Below are positions 44,264-52,323 of a stretch of 64,000 nucleotides of DNA, piece after piece. The DNA lies in contig NZ_CP013234.1 of NCBI RefSeq assembly GCF_001584185.1, positions 496,001 through 560,000 of the forward strand. Direction: 5' to 3'. A program made the position numbers and the translations under genes. Each line of letters starts with the position of its first letter. The first letter of the stretch is position 1. A model generated the notes under the pieces. It saw only the letters and a program-made list of their open reading frames with translations. It was not told the DNA's origin and did not search any database. Source of the DNA: Collimonas pratensis (lineage in GTDB: Bacteria > Pseudomonadota > Gammaproteobacteria > Burkholderiales > Burkholderiaceae_D).

Positions 44264-45628
44264 ATGAACACGATAATGATCAGGGATTCGGAAGAACCGA
44301 GTGATTGGCGTGATGGCGTTATCTGCGACGAGAATGCCGTCTGCCGAGCGTCACCCTTGGGGCGGTCGGTAGCGAGCCGACGGCTGTTTTTCATAGGTAT
44401 GGCGTTGGCTGCTCTGCAGTTCTCCGGCGCCGGCCAGGCTGCCAATATTCCGGCGGTTGCCGCGACCGTCAATCCGGCCGCCCCGGGCGCTGCCCAGAAA
44501 CCTGATGAACCACCGAGGCGTTGGGCCTTTGATGTCAACAACGGCTGCAAGGTGTGGAGCGCCGAACCCTTGGCCGGCAGCATCGCGGTACTCTGGAGCG
44601 GACGCTGCTTGAACGATCTGGCGCAAGGCCCGGGAACGGTGCGCTGGCTGAGCAGCGGCAAGCAGGTGGCGGAACTGAGCGGCACCATGGAGCAGGGCAA
44701 GCTGCGTGGCCACGTCACCGGCGTCGAGGAGCCGGGCAACCGTTTCGACGGCATGTATATCGACTCCTTGCCGGAAGGGCCGGGCAAAGCGTTTTTTGCC
44801 GACGGCTCGGCGTATGACGGGCAGTGGCATCGCGGTCATCAGCTCGGCTACGGAATCATGACATTTCCGCCGTCGCATCCACAGTACCAGGACATGCTGA
44901 AAAACGGCAGGGGTACCCGAACCGAGAATGGCATGTATGTGCTGCGCGGCTGGTGGGAGGGTAAAAATTTTATTACCGCCTGCAACAGTGAAGAAGAATG
45001 CGAAAAGGCTGTTGTGGTGCTGATGAAGCTCGACCAGGATGCCGCCGCGGCCAAGGCCAGTGCTGCAGCGCAGACGGCGCCGGCGATAGCGCCTGTGACG
45101 CCGCCGACGCCGGCTGTGGAACCGGCTGCCGTCGCACCCGCAGCCGCTGAACCGGTACCGCAACCGGCGGCCGCCATGCCGGCGGCGGTGATACCTGCTG
45201 CCGAACCGGTAATCATACCGGCACCGGTAGCGTCCCCCGAAACGCCGGTCATGGACCCGGCCGCCATCGCGCCGCAACCAGCAGCGGTTGAAGCGCCGCC
45301 AGATCCGGCCGCAGCCATGCCGGCCGGCGTGGCCGCGCCAGCCCCAGCCCCAGCCCCAGCCCCAGCCCCAGCCCCCGAGCCCGCACCGGTGCCAGCTAGC
45401 GAACCCGCACTGACGCCGGCCGCCGAACCGGCGCCGCTCGTGTCACCGCCAGCCATGCCGGTTGAAATCCCGCCGGTTGCCCCAGAGCCGGCCAACGCGC
45501 CCATGACGCCGGCGCCGCCTCAGCCAGAACCCGCCGCCAGCCCGAAGGCGCTGACGCCCGCCCCAGGCAGTACTGACACCGCGCTTGGCGGCAGCGAACC
45601 AATTTCAATTTCAAACGGATCCAGCTGA
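44264..45628 (+). CDS. Exported MORN-repeat protein with a long Pro/Ala-rich tail
   Basis: 454 residues. There is a signal or anchor segment near 41-60 (LFFIGMALAALQFSGAG), preceded by an unusually long 40-residue N-terminus; a TTG at 44357 would give a normal signal peptide. The globular part (85-260) has MORN-type units, NRFDGMYIDSLPEGPGKAFF and GSAYDGQWHRGHQLGYGIM, and four to six Cys that could form disulfides. From about 265 to 440 the chain is Pro/Ala-rich and includes a run of six identical CCAGCC hexamers (45338-45373) encoding Ala-Pro. Its stop overlaps the next gene by one base (TGATG). Function unknown; a cell-envelope location is likely. Confidence 0.75.
   Translation: MNTIMIRDSEEPSDWRDGVICDENAVCRASPLGRSVASRRLFFIGMALAALQFSGAGQAANIPAVAATVNPAAPGAAQKPDEPPRRWAFDVNNGCKVWSAEPLAGSIAVLWSGRCLNDLAQGPGTVRWLSSGKQVAELSGTMEQGKLRGHVTGVEEPGNRFDGMYIDSLPEGPGKAFFADGSAYDGQWHRGHQLGYGIMTFPPSHPQYQDMLKNGRGTRTENGMYVLRGWWEGKNFITACNSEEECEKAVVVLMKLDQDAAAAKASAAAQTAPAIAPVTPPTPAVEPAAVAPAAAEPVPQPAAAMPAAVIPAAEPVIIPAPVASPETPVMDPAAIAPQPAAVEAPPDPAAAMPAGVAAPAPAPAPAPAPAPEPAPVPASEPALTPAAEPAPLVSPPAMPVEIPPVAPEPANAPMTPAPPQPEPAASPKALTPAPGSTDTALGGSEPISISNGSS
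45338..45373 (+). repeat. Hexanucleotide tandem repeat inside the MORN gene
   Basis: Six exact CCAGCC units encode Ala-Pro repeats. Changes in copy number would keep the frame, so the tail length could vary between strains without inactivating the gene. Confidence 0.85.
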
Positions 45629-46296
45629 TGACGTATGCACCACGTATTTTCCCGACCAGAGGTTCAAGCGATGCAAGGAACATGTCCGTTTCCGCCACAG
45701 TGCGCATGCCATGGCTGGCAGCGATCGGCCTGCTTTTGCCGCTTTTTCTGCTATTGCTGAGCACGCTGGCCAATGCGCAAATGAAGGCCGATTTACCGGG
45801 TAACAAGGCGGCTGCCGCCGGGCCGAAAAACCTGTTGGCGGAAGCCGCACGCAGTGTCGGCATCAAGCAATGCCAGCCCGCGATCAACCGCTTGTCGGCA
45901 CTGGCTATCAGCGGCACTGGCGCCCACGATGTGCTGGTCGACTGGGATCGCGTGCATCCGGACAAGGGGCCATTTTTTTCACTGACTGGCATCGAGTATG
46001 CCGGTGCATCGGCGGCTGTATCGATCACGGCCGTGCCGCAGGATGGCGGCGCCTGCTCGGTATCGGCCGAGCGCATTTCGATCGCCCCTTACTCCTGCAA
46101 GAGCATTGCCGAGACTGAGCTGAAAGGCTATAGCGCAACGCCATTGCTGCCGACCTTCACGGTATACGTATCGCCTACCGAGCCTGGCGGTTCGGTATCG
46201 CTGGTGGATTCACCCCCGGGCTGCCTGATCATCCGCCGCTATGTCCAGTACAACTGGACCGAGCAGACAAAGATGTCGGTGCCGGCGCGTAAATGA
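45628..46296 (+). CDS. Exported protein of unknown function
   Basis: 222 residues. There is a hydrophobic segment at about 28-49 (WLAAIGLLLPLFLLLLS) ending ANAQ, a plausible signal peptidase site; an internal Met at residue 19 is an alternative start. The mature part has four Cys (KQCQP, GACSV, YSCKS, PGCLI), enough for two disulfides, and a beta-rich pattern. I do not recognise the family. The start overlaps the stop of the MORN gene by one base, so the two are translated together and probably act together. Confidence 0.7.
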   Translation: MTYAPRIFPTRGSSDARNMSVSATVRMPWLAAIGLLLPLFLLLLSTLANAQMKADLPGNKAAAAGPKNLLAEAARSVGIKQCQPAINRLSALAISGTGAHDVLVDWDRVHPDKGPFFSLTGIEYAGASAAVSITAVPQDGGACSVSAERISIAPYSCKSIAETELKGYSATPLLPTFTVYVSPTEPGGSVSLVDSPPGCLIIRRYVQYNWTEQTKMSVPARK

Positions 46297-46345
46297 CGCC
46301 ACTGAATGACGCCACTCAGTGACGCCCCTGCGTGACGCCCTTGTT
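46294..46345 (+). repeat. 13-bp imperfect tandem repeat (four units)
   Basis: Units begin TGACGCC and repeat every 13 bases at 46294, 46307, 46320 and 46333; the first unit contains the stop codon of the preceding gene. Each unit starts with TGA. A T-run follows (46342-46346). Confidence 0.75.
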
Positions 46346-46381
46346 TTTCCGTAAGCATTTCTTTTTATTTGAATCAACGCT

Positions 46382-47524
46382 ATGAATTCTTCAGCTCGCA
46401 CTGTGCGGATCGGCATCACCATCGGCTTGCATCAGGAAAACGAATCCCTGTGGAACAATGGCATCAAGCAGAATGCAGTGTACCTGGCCGAAGCATTGAA
46501 GCATTGCCCCAGCGTGGCATCGGTGCATTTGGTGAACACCACGGCAGTCGCCATTACCGCGGCCTTGCCTTGGGACCAGGCGCGCTGGCCGACGGTGGCT
46601 TTCGAGCAGGCCAAGGACAACCTGGATGTGCTGATCGAACTCGGCGGCCAGGTCAGCGCCGAGCAGACCGCCTACCTGAAGACGCAAGGCTGCCGCCTGA
46701 TATCTTATTGCTGTGGTTTCGAGTACGTGCACGTGATGCAATCGATCCTGTTCAACCGGCCGCTATGGGGTTACGACCTGTTCGTCAACCAGCGCTACGA
46801 CGCCATCTGGATGGTGCCGCAGGTCGCCACCAACAGCCAATCCTATTTTGAAACCCTGCGCCGCCGGCCGGCGCAGGTAGTCCCCTTCGTCTGGGATCCG
46901 ATTTTCGTCAACCAGCGCAGCCAGGGCTTTGACTATCACGGCGAATACCGTCCGCGTGCCGCCGGCGCCAAGCGCCTGACTGTGATGGAGCCGAACAACG
47001 ATATCGTGAAATTCTGCATGTATCCGGTATTTATCGCCGAAGAAGCTTATCGCCAGCGTCCGCAGGACATCGAGATCATGCAGGTGACCAACGCCGAGCG
47101 TCTGGCGCGGGAAAGCAAGGAGTTCATCGCGGTGATGAACCAGCTGGATATCGTGCGCCAGCACAAGGCAGTGTTCCTTGGACGCTACGATACCCCGCAA
47201 TTCCTCAGTGAGATGACCGATGTGGTGATTTCCCACCAGATCGAGAACGCCCTGAATTATTTTTACTTCGACGTCTGCTGGCAAGGCTATCCGCTGGTGC
47301 ATAACGCCTACATGTGCAGCGATCTTGGTTATTACTACGAGGGCAACAGCGTGCAAAACGGCTGCCGCCAGCTGCTCGAGGTCTTGACTGCGCACGATCA
47401 GGGCTGGCAGGATTATCTGGCGCGCCAGCGGCAAGTGCTCGGCCGCTACCTGCCGGGATGTCCGGAGGTGACGGCAGAATATGAACGCTTGCTGACGGCT
47501 TTGCTGCAACAAGCAATAGTGTAG
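46382..47524 (+). CDS. DUF2827 family protein, paralogue 1 (GT-B-like)
   Basis: 380 residues, cytoplasmic by sequence. Features shared with the next two genes are LWNNGIKQNAVYL near residue 23, a W-D-P-I-F segment, EPNNDIVK (near 203), and HQIENALNYFYFD followed by GYPLVHN near 285-309. The C-terminal Glu-containing motif in front of a GYPLxHN loop resembles the donor-binding half of GT-B glycosyltransferases, so a sugar-transfer role is inferred, not proved. It is the most divergent of the three copies. The stop codon lies inside the palindrome at 47521. The region before the ATG has no strong ribosome site. Confidence 0.75.
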   Translation: MNSSARTVRIGITIGLHQENESLWNNGIKQNAVYLAEALKHCPSVASVHLVNTTAVAITAALPWDQARWPTVAFEQAKDNLDVLIELGGQVSAEQTAYLKTQGCRLISYCCGFEYVHVMQSILFNRPLWGYDLFVNQRYDAIWMVPQVATNSQSYFETLRRRPAQVVPFVWDPIFVNQRSQGFDYHGEYRPRAAGAKRLTVMEPNNDIVKFCMYPVFIAEEAYRQRPQDIEIMQVTNAERLARESKEFIAVMNQLDIVRQHKAVFLGRYDTPQFLSEMTDVVISHQIENALNYFYFDVCWQGYPLVHNAYMCSDLGYYYEGNSVQNGCRQLLEVLTAHDQGWQDYLARQRQVLGRYLPGCPEVTAEYERLLTALLQQAIV

Positions 47525-47591
47525 GGTGGGCACGTTTTTGTGCCCACGCGGATAGCGCTACAGCATGGGCACAAAAACGTGCCCACCCTAC
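47521..47591. repeat. REP-like palindrome between DUF2827 paralogues 1 and 2
   Basis: A perfect 26-bp inverted repeat: 47521-47546 (begins GTAGGGTGGGCACG) and 47566-47591, with a 19-base centre. Each arm can also fold on itself (GGGCACG..CGTGCCC type). The element begins with the last sense codon of the upstream gene and supplies its TAG stop. The ends match the shorter palindrome at 1000-1027. Confidence 0.85.
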
Positions 47592-47630
47592 GTGATTGCA
47601 TGACGAAGTGCTTTTAACTATTTCTTATCC

Positions 47631-48785
47631 ATGAAAAAAATCAATGTAGGCATTTCCGTCTTCGTCGTCCAGGGAGCGCAGCTCTGGTCGAACGGCCTCA
47701 ACCAGAACCTGGCGTTCCTGGTGATGCTGCTGCAGCAGAGTCCGCAGGTCGGCAAGGTGTTCCTGCTGAACGGCGGCGACCTCGAACACATGCCGGCGGA
47801 CATGGGGCTGGACGGTCTCAACGCGCCGCTGGTCAAGCCGGCCGATGTCACCCACGAGCTGGATGTGGTGATCGAAATGGGCGCGCAGCTGCCGCTGCCA
47901 TGGCTGCACCATGTGCGCGCTCTGGGCGTCAAGATCATCACCTTCTTTGTTGGCCACACCTATGCCGACAATGCCGAAGCGCCGATGTTCGAGGGACCCA
48001 GCGGCCAGATCTTCAACGGCACTCCCTGGCATGAAATCTGGACCCTGCCGCACCATATGAAAGCCAGCGGCCCGCTGTTGCGCACGGTGTCGCGGGTGCC
48101 GGTGTTCGCGGTGCCGCACATCTGGTCGCCGCTGTTCATTCAGAAGCAGATCGACGTGGTTGAGCAGGATGGCCACCATTTCGGCTATCAGCCTCATGTC
48201 AGCACCGGCGGCGCCGAGCGGCCGGGCTGGCGCACGGCGATTTTCGAACCGAATATCTCGGTCGTCAAAAGCGGCTTCATTCCGATGCTGGTCTGCGAAC
48301 AGGCTTACCGCCTGGACCAGCGCTCGGTGAGCATGATGATGGTAATGAATACGGTGCAGATGAAAGAGCATCCGACCTTCAACCGCTTTGCCATCAATCT
48401 CGACCTCACACGCCACCACAAGGCGACTTACGAACCGCGCGTGGCCTTTGTCGAGTGCATGGCGCAGCAAAAAATGAACGCCGTGGTCTCGCACCAATGG
48501 GAATGCGGCTTGAACTATCTCTACTACGACACCTTGTACGGCGGTTATCCGCTGATCCATAATTCAGAGTACCTGGCAGCCGACGGCATCGGCATCTACT
48601 ATCCGCATTTCGAGGCCAGCACCGGTGGCCGGGCCTTGCTTGACGCCTGGCGCCAGGAACCGGACTTCTGGGACGACTACAAGAAGACCAGCGCCGCCTA
48701 CCTGCGCAAGCTCGATCCCGCACACCCCGATAATGTGGATGCATTTGTGAAAAGACTTCAATTCAGCGTGGAGGGTATGCCATGA
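47631..48785 (+). CDS. DUF2827 family protein, paralogue 2 (GT-B-like)
   Basis: 384 residues. Shared motifs are LWSNGLNQNLAFL (near 18), HIWSPLFIQKQI, FEPNISVVKSGFIPML (near 205) and VSHQWECGLNYLYYD followed by GGYPLIHNSEYL (near 285-312). It is closer to paralogue 3 than to paralogue 1. It overlaps paralogue 3 by 4 bases (ATGA), so the two are coupled. No signal peptide. The same GT-B inference applies; donor and acceptor are unknown. Confidence 0.75.
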   Translation: MKKINVGISVFVVQGAQLWSNGLNQNLAFLVMLLQQSPQVGKVFLLNGGDLEHMPADMGLDGLNAPLVKPADVTHELDVVIEMGAQLPLPWLHHVRALGVKIITFFVGHTYADNAEAPMFEGPSGQIFNGTPWHEIWTLPHHMKASGPLLRTVSRVPVFAVPHIWSPLFIQKQIDVVEQDGHHFGYQPHVSTGGAERPGWRTAIFEPNISVVKSGFIPMLVCEQAYRLDQRSVSMMMVMNTVQMKEHPTFNRFAINLDLTRHHKATYEPRVAFVECMAQQKMNAVVSHQWECGLNYLYYDTLYGGYPLIHNSEYLAADGIGIYYPHFEASTGGRALLDAWRQEPDFWDDYKKTSAAYLRKLDPAHPDNVDAFVKRLQFSVEGMP

Positions 48786-49912
48786 GCCTGCCACAACGTA
48801 AATTACGCGTAGGCGTCACCCTGTATGTGCGCTCGGGGCAGCAATCGATATGGGAAAACGGTATTTTCCAGAACTGTGCCTTCCTGGTGCAGTTGTTCAA
48901 TCAGTCGCCGGCGGTCGAGCAGGCGGTGCTGGTGCTGGACGGCTCTACCGAACAGGTCAGCGACGCCATGATGCTGGGCGACCTGGGGATCCAGATGGTC
49001 GGCCTGGAAGAGGCCCTGAATACACTGGATGTGGTGATCGAAATGAGCGCCCAGCTAAGTGAAGAGTGGGTGCGCCAGTTCCGTGAGCGTGGCGGCCGCT
49101 ATGCCTGGATGCGGGTCGGTAATGACTACGTGATTGACATCGAACGCGCCATGTTCAACAAGCCGCACGGCGGCCTGTGCAGCGACAAGCCCTACGACGC
49201 CGTGTGGACGCTGCCGGAGTACGAGCGCAGCTGCAAGGATTACTTCGGCCTGACGGCGCGCGCGCCAGTGCATATCGTGCCGCATCTGTGGACACCGCTG
49301 TTTTTTGCCAAGGGCATTGCCACCTTGCCGGCGCATCTCAGTTATGGCTACCAGCCGGGCAAGCCGCGCTGGCGGGTCTGCAGTTTCGAGCCGAATGTCT
49401 GCATGGTGAAAACCTCGTTGCTGCCGATGCTGGCCTGCGAGGAAGCCTATCGCGCGCAGCCGGCCTTCCTCGAATATCTGCGCGTCTGCAATACCTTGCA
49501 CTTGAAAGAGCATCTCAAGTTTTCGCATTTTGCCCGCTCGCTGGATGTGGTCAACCATGGCCTGGCGTCGTTCGAGGGGCGCTTTGCCGTGTATGAATTC
49601 ATGGCGAACTATGGCGACTGCATCATTTCCCACCATTGGGAAAACGGCCAGAATTACCTGTACTACGAAGCCTTGTACGGCGGCTATCCGTTGATCCACA
49701 ACTCGGAATTCATCAAGGATTACGGGTACTACTATCCGGAATTCGATTCCTTTGAAGGCGGCCAGGCAGTGTTGCGGGCGTTTGCCACGCATGATGCGCA
49801 GCTGGAGGATTACCGCCGTCATGCCCAGACCTTGCTGCGCACGCTGGATGTCAGTTTGCCGGAGAATATCGAAATCTACACCCGGCGCCTGCTTGACTTG
49901 TATGCAAATTGA
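48782..49912 (+). CDS. DUF2827 family protein, paralogue 3 (GT-B-like)
   Basis: 376 residues with the same framework: IWENGIFQNCAFLVQLF, HLWTPLFFAKGI, FEPNVCMVKTSLLPMLACEE and ISHHWENGQNYLYYEALYGG followed by YPLIHNSEF. The start overlaps the end of paralogue 2 by 4 bases. It is the last gene of the island and converges with mrcA 41 bases downstream; a GGGCGGGCC / GGCCCGCCC stem at about 49920-49941 in this gap could terminate both, though it has few T residues. GT-B-like activity is inferred only. Confidence 0.75.
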   Translation: MSLPQRKLRVGVTLYVRSGQQSIWENGIFQNCAFLVQLFNQSPAVEQAVLVLDGSTEQVSDAMMLGDLGIQMVGLEEALNTLDVVIEMSAQLSEEWVRQFRERGGRYAWMRVGNDYVIDIERAMFNKPHGGLCSDKPYDAVWTLPEYERSCKDYFGLTARAPVHIVPHLWTPLFFAKGIATLPAHLSYGYQPGKPRWRVCSFEPNVCMVKTSLLPMLACEEAYRAQPAFLEYLRVCNTLHLKEHLKFSHFARSLDVVNHGLASFEGRFAVYEFMANYGDCIISHHWENGQNYLYYEALYGGYPLIHNSEFIKDYGYYYPEFDSFEGGQAVLRAFATHDAQLEDYRRHAQTLLRTLDVSLPENIEIYTRRLLDLYAN

Positions 49913-49953
49913 CGCTGCCCGGGCGGGCCATCGGGCCCGCCCGGCGTTTTCTG

Positions 49954-52323
49954 TCAGAACAATTCGTTCTTGACTTCGTCCCTGGCTTTCTCTTCCTCCG
50001 TCGGCGCGATAGTGCCGCCGCCCAGGTTCTGGGTGGCGACTCCCGGCGGGTATTCCGCGTAGTAGTATTCGCCGCCGGAATGAATCAGGCCATCCGGCAC
50101 CACGCGGTCTTCCATCGGTACGCCTTTCAGCGCCTGCTGCATGAAACTGATCCAGATCGGCAGCGCCAGGCCGCCGCCGGTTTCCTTGTCGCCCAGGCTG
50201 CGCGGCTGGTCATAACCCATCCAGCCGACCGCTACCAGCGACGGCTGGTAACCGGCAAACCAGGCATCCAGCGAATCATTGGTGGTACCGGTCTTGCCGG
50301 CCAGGTCGGTGCGGTTGAGCGACATCGCCTTGGCGGCAGTGCCGTAACGGACGACGTCGCGCATCATGCTGTCCATCAGGTAGGCATTGCGCGGATCGAT
50401 GATGCGGTTGGCCTCGTTGCCGGCGGTGTCGGGATGTACTTGTGACAATACATTGCCGTTTGCATCGGTAATCTTGCTGATGATGTAAGGGCTGACCTTG
50501 TAGCCGCCGTTGGCAAAAACCGCGTAGCCGCCTACCATTTGCAGCGGCGTGACCGCACCGGCGCCGAGGGCCAGGGTCAGGTATGGCGGATTTTTGTCAG
50601 CATCAAAGCCAAAACGTGTCACATACTCCTGCCCATACTTGGCACCGATCTTGTCAAGAATGCGCACCGAGACCACGTTTTTCGACTTGGTCAGGGCCTT
50701 GCGCATGCTCATCGGGCCTTCGTATTTGTTGCCGTAATTCTTCGGCTGCCAGATCTGGCCGCCGGTCTGGCCGCCACCGTAGGTCAGCGGCGCATCATTG
50801 ATGATGGTGGCCGGCGACAAGCCCTTTTCCAGCGAGGCGGAGTAAATGAAGGGCTTGAACGACGATCCCGGTTGGCGCCAGGCCTGGGTCACGTGATTGA
50901 ATTTGTTGCGGTTGAAGTCGAAGCCGCCGATCAGGGCGCGGATGGCGCCGTCCTTGGTGTCGGCCGCAATGAAGGCTGATTCCACCGCCGGCATCTGGGT
51001 GATGCTCCAGTTTTTCCCTTCCAGCATGACGCGGATGATGGCGCCGCGCTTGACCTTGCGCTGCGGCGGCGCCTTGTCGCTCAGCAGGTTGGTGGCGATG
51101 CTGAGGCCGGCGCCGCTGATGCTGATTTCCTGGCCGGAGGACAGCACTGCGCGCACCAGCTTGGGCGTGGCTTCCAGCACCACGGCGGCGACGATTTCAT
51201 CGCTGTCGGGATGGTCGGCCAGTTCCACTTCGATGGCGTCTTCGGCGGCTTCCTTGGTGGTGTCCGGGATCTCCATGAAACCCTCGGGCCCGCGATAGCC
51301 GCGCCGCTTCTCGTAATCCATGACGCCGCGGCGCAAGGCGATATAAGCGGCATCCTGGTCGGCCTTGGTGATGGTGGTGAAGACGTTGAGGCCGCGCGTG
51401 TAAGTGTTTTCCTTGAACTGCTCATACACCAGCTGGCGTGCCATTTCCGAGACGAATTCAGCATGGATGCCGAATTCGCTGGCGCCGGTCTTGATATGCA
51501 GCGTTTCGTTCTTGGCCTGTTCGTACTGCGCCTCCGTGATGTAGCCGAGCTGCAGCATGCGCAACAAGATGTATTGCTGGCGCACCGTGGCGCGCTTCGG
51601 ATTGACCACCGGATTGTTGGCCGACGGCGCCTTCGGCAGGCCGGCCAGCATCGCCGCTTCGGCGGTGGTGATGTCTTGCAGCCGCTTGCCGAAATAGATT
51701 TGTGCCGCCGAGGCGAAGCCGTAGGCGCGCTGCCCCAGATAAATCTGGTTCATGTAGACCTCGAGAATCTGGTCCTTGCTGAGGTTGCGTTCAATCTTCC
51801 ATGCCAGCGGGATTTCATACAGGAATTTGCGCGAGGCCTTCTGGAAGAAAGTCGGCTCGTTGCTGGTCAGGAAAAAGTTGCGGGCGACCTGCTGGGTGAT
51901 GGTGCTGGCGCCGCCGCCGCCGCCGGTCAGGTTGGAAAAGCTGGCGCGCAGGATGCCTTGGTAATCGACGCCGCCATGCTGGTAGAAGCGGTCGTCTTCG
52001 ATTGCCAGCACGGCCTTCTTCATGACATCCGGGATCTCGTTGATATGCACCAGGCTGCGCCGCTCTTCGCCGAACTCACCGATCAGCACGCCATCTGCTG
52101 AAAAAATGCGCAAAGGGATCTTGGGTTTGTAGTCGGTCAGCGAATCCAGCTCCGGCAGATTCGGATAGGCCATCGCCAGCATCAGGAAGAACGTCAGGCA
52201 GCCGATCGCAACCAGGCCGGCGATCAGCCCGAAAAAGCCAAGCACGAGGCGCAGCGCGAGCGGCATGCGGCGGCGCGCTGGAGGATTTTGAGAGGTGTCG
52301 CTGGCTGTATCTGGAGGCGTCAT
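49954..52323 (-). CDS. mrcA: Penicillin-binding protein 1A (bifunctional glycosyltransferase/transpeptidase)
   Basis: 789 residues from ATG 52323 (MTPPDTASDTSQNPPARRRM); the frame extends 11 codons further. A single N-terminal membrane anchor is followed by the GT51 domain (AIEDDRFYQHGGVD with the catalytic Glu, and GGGGASTITQQVARN). The transpeptidase domain has SSFK (SxxK nucleophile), SKN and KTGT. It polymerises and cross-links peptidoglycan in the periplasm. It lies next to pilMNOPQ, transcribed divergently, the conserved mrcA-pilM arrangement of many beta- and gammaproteobacteria. Confidence 0.97.
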   Translation of the reverse strand: MTPPDTASDTSQNPPARRRMPLALRLVLGFFGLIAGLVAIGCLTFFLMLAMAYPNLPELDSLTDYKPKIPLRIFSADGVLIGEFGEERRSLVHINEIPDVMKKAVLAIEDDRFYQHGGVDYQGILRASFSNLTGGGGGASTITQQVARNFFLTSNEPTFFQKASRKFLYEIPLAWKIERNLSKDQILEVYMNQIYLGQRAYGFASAAQIYFGKRLQDITTAEAAMLAGLPKAPSANNPVVNPKRATVRQQYILLRMLQLGYITEAQYEQAKNETLHIKTGASEFGIHAEFVSEMARQLVYEQFKENTYTRGLNVFTTITKADQDAAYIALRRGVMDYEKRRGYRGPEGFMEIPDTTKEAAEDAIEVELADHPDSDEIVAAVVLEATPKLVRAVLSSGQEISISGAGLSIATNLLSDKAPPQRKVKRGAIIRVMLEGKNWSITQMPAVESAFIAADTKDGAIRALIGGFDFNRNKFNHVTQAWRQPGSSFKPFIYSASLEKGLSPATIINDAPLTYGGGQTGGQIWQPKNYGNKYEGPMSMRKALTKSKNVVSVRILDKIGAKYGQEYVTRFGFDADKNPPYLTLALGAGAVTPLQMVGGYAVFANGGYKVSPYIISKITDANGNVLSQVHPDTAGNEANRIIDPRNAYLMDSMMRDVVRYGTAAKAMSLNRTDLAGKTGTTNDSLDAWFAGYQPSLVAVGWMGYDQPRSLGDKETGGGLALPIWISFMQQALKGVPMEDRVVPDGLIHSGGEYYYAEYPPGVATQNLGGGTIAPTEEEKARDEVKNELF

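Noticed and set aside
46294..46345. CRISPR array
   Set aside because: The repeats are only 13 bases, contiguous and without spacers, and no cas gene is nearby.
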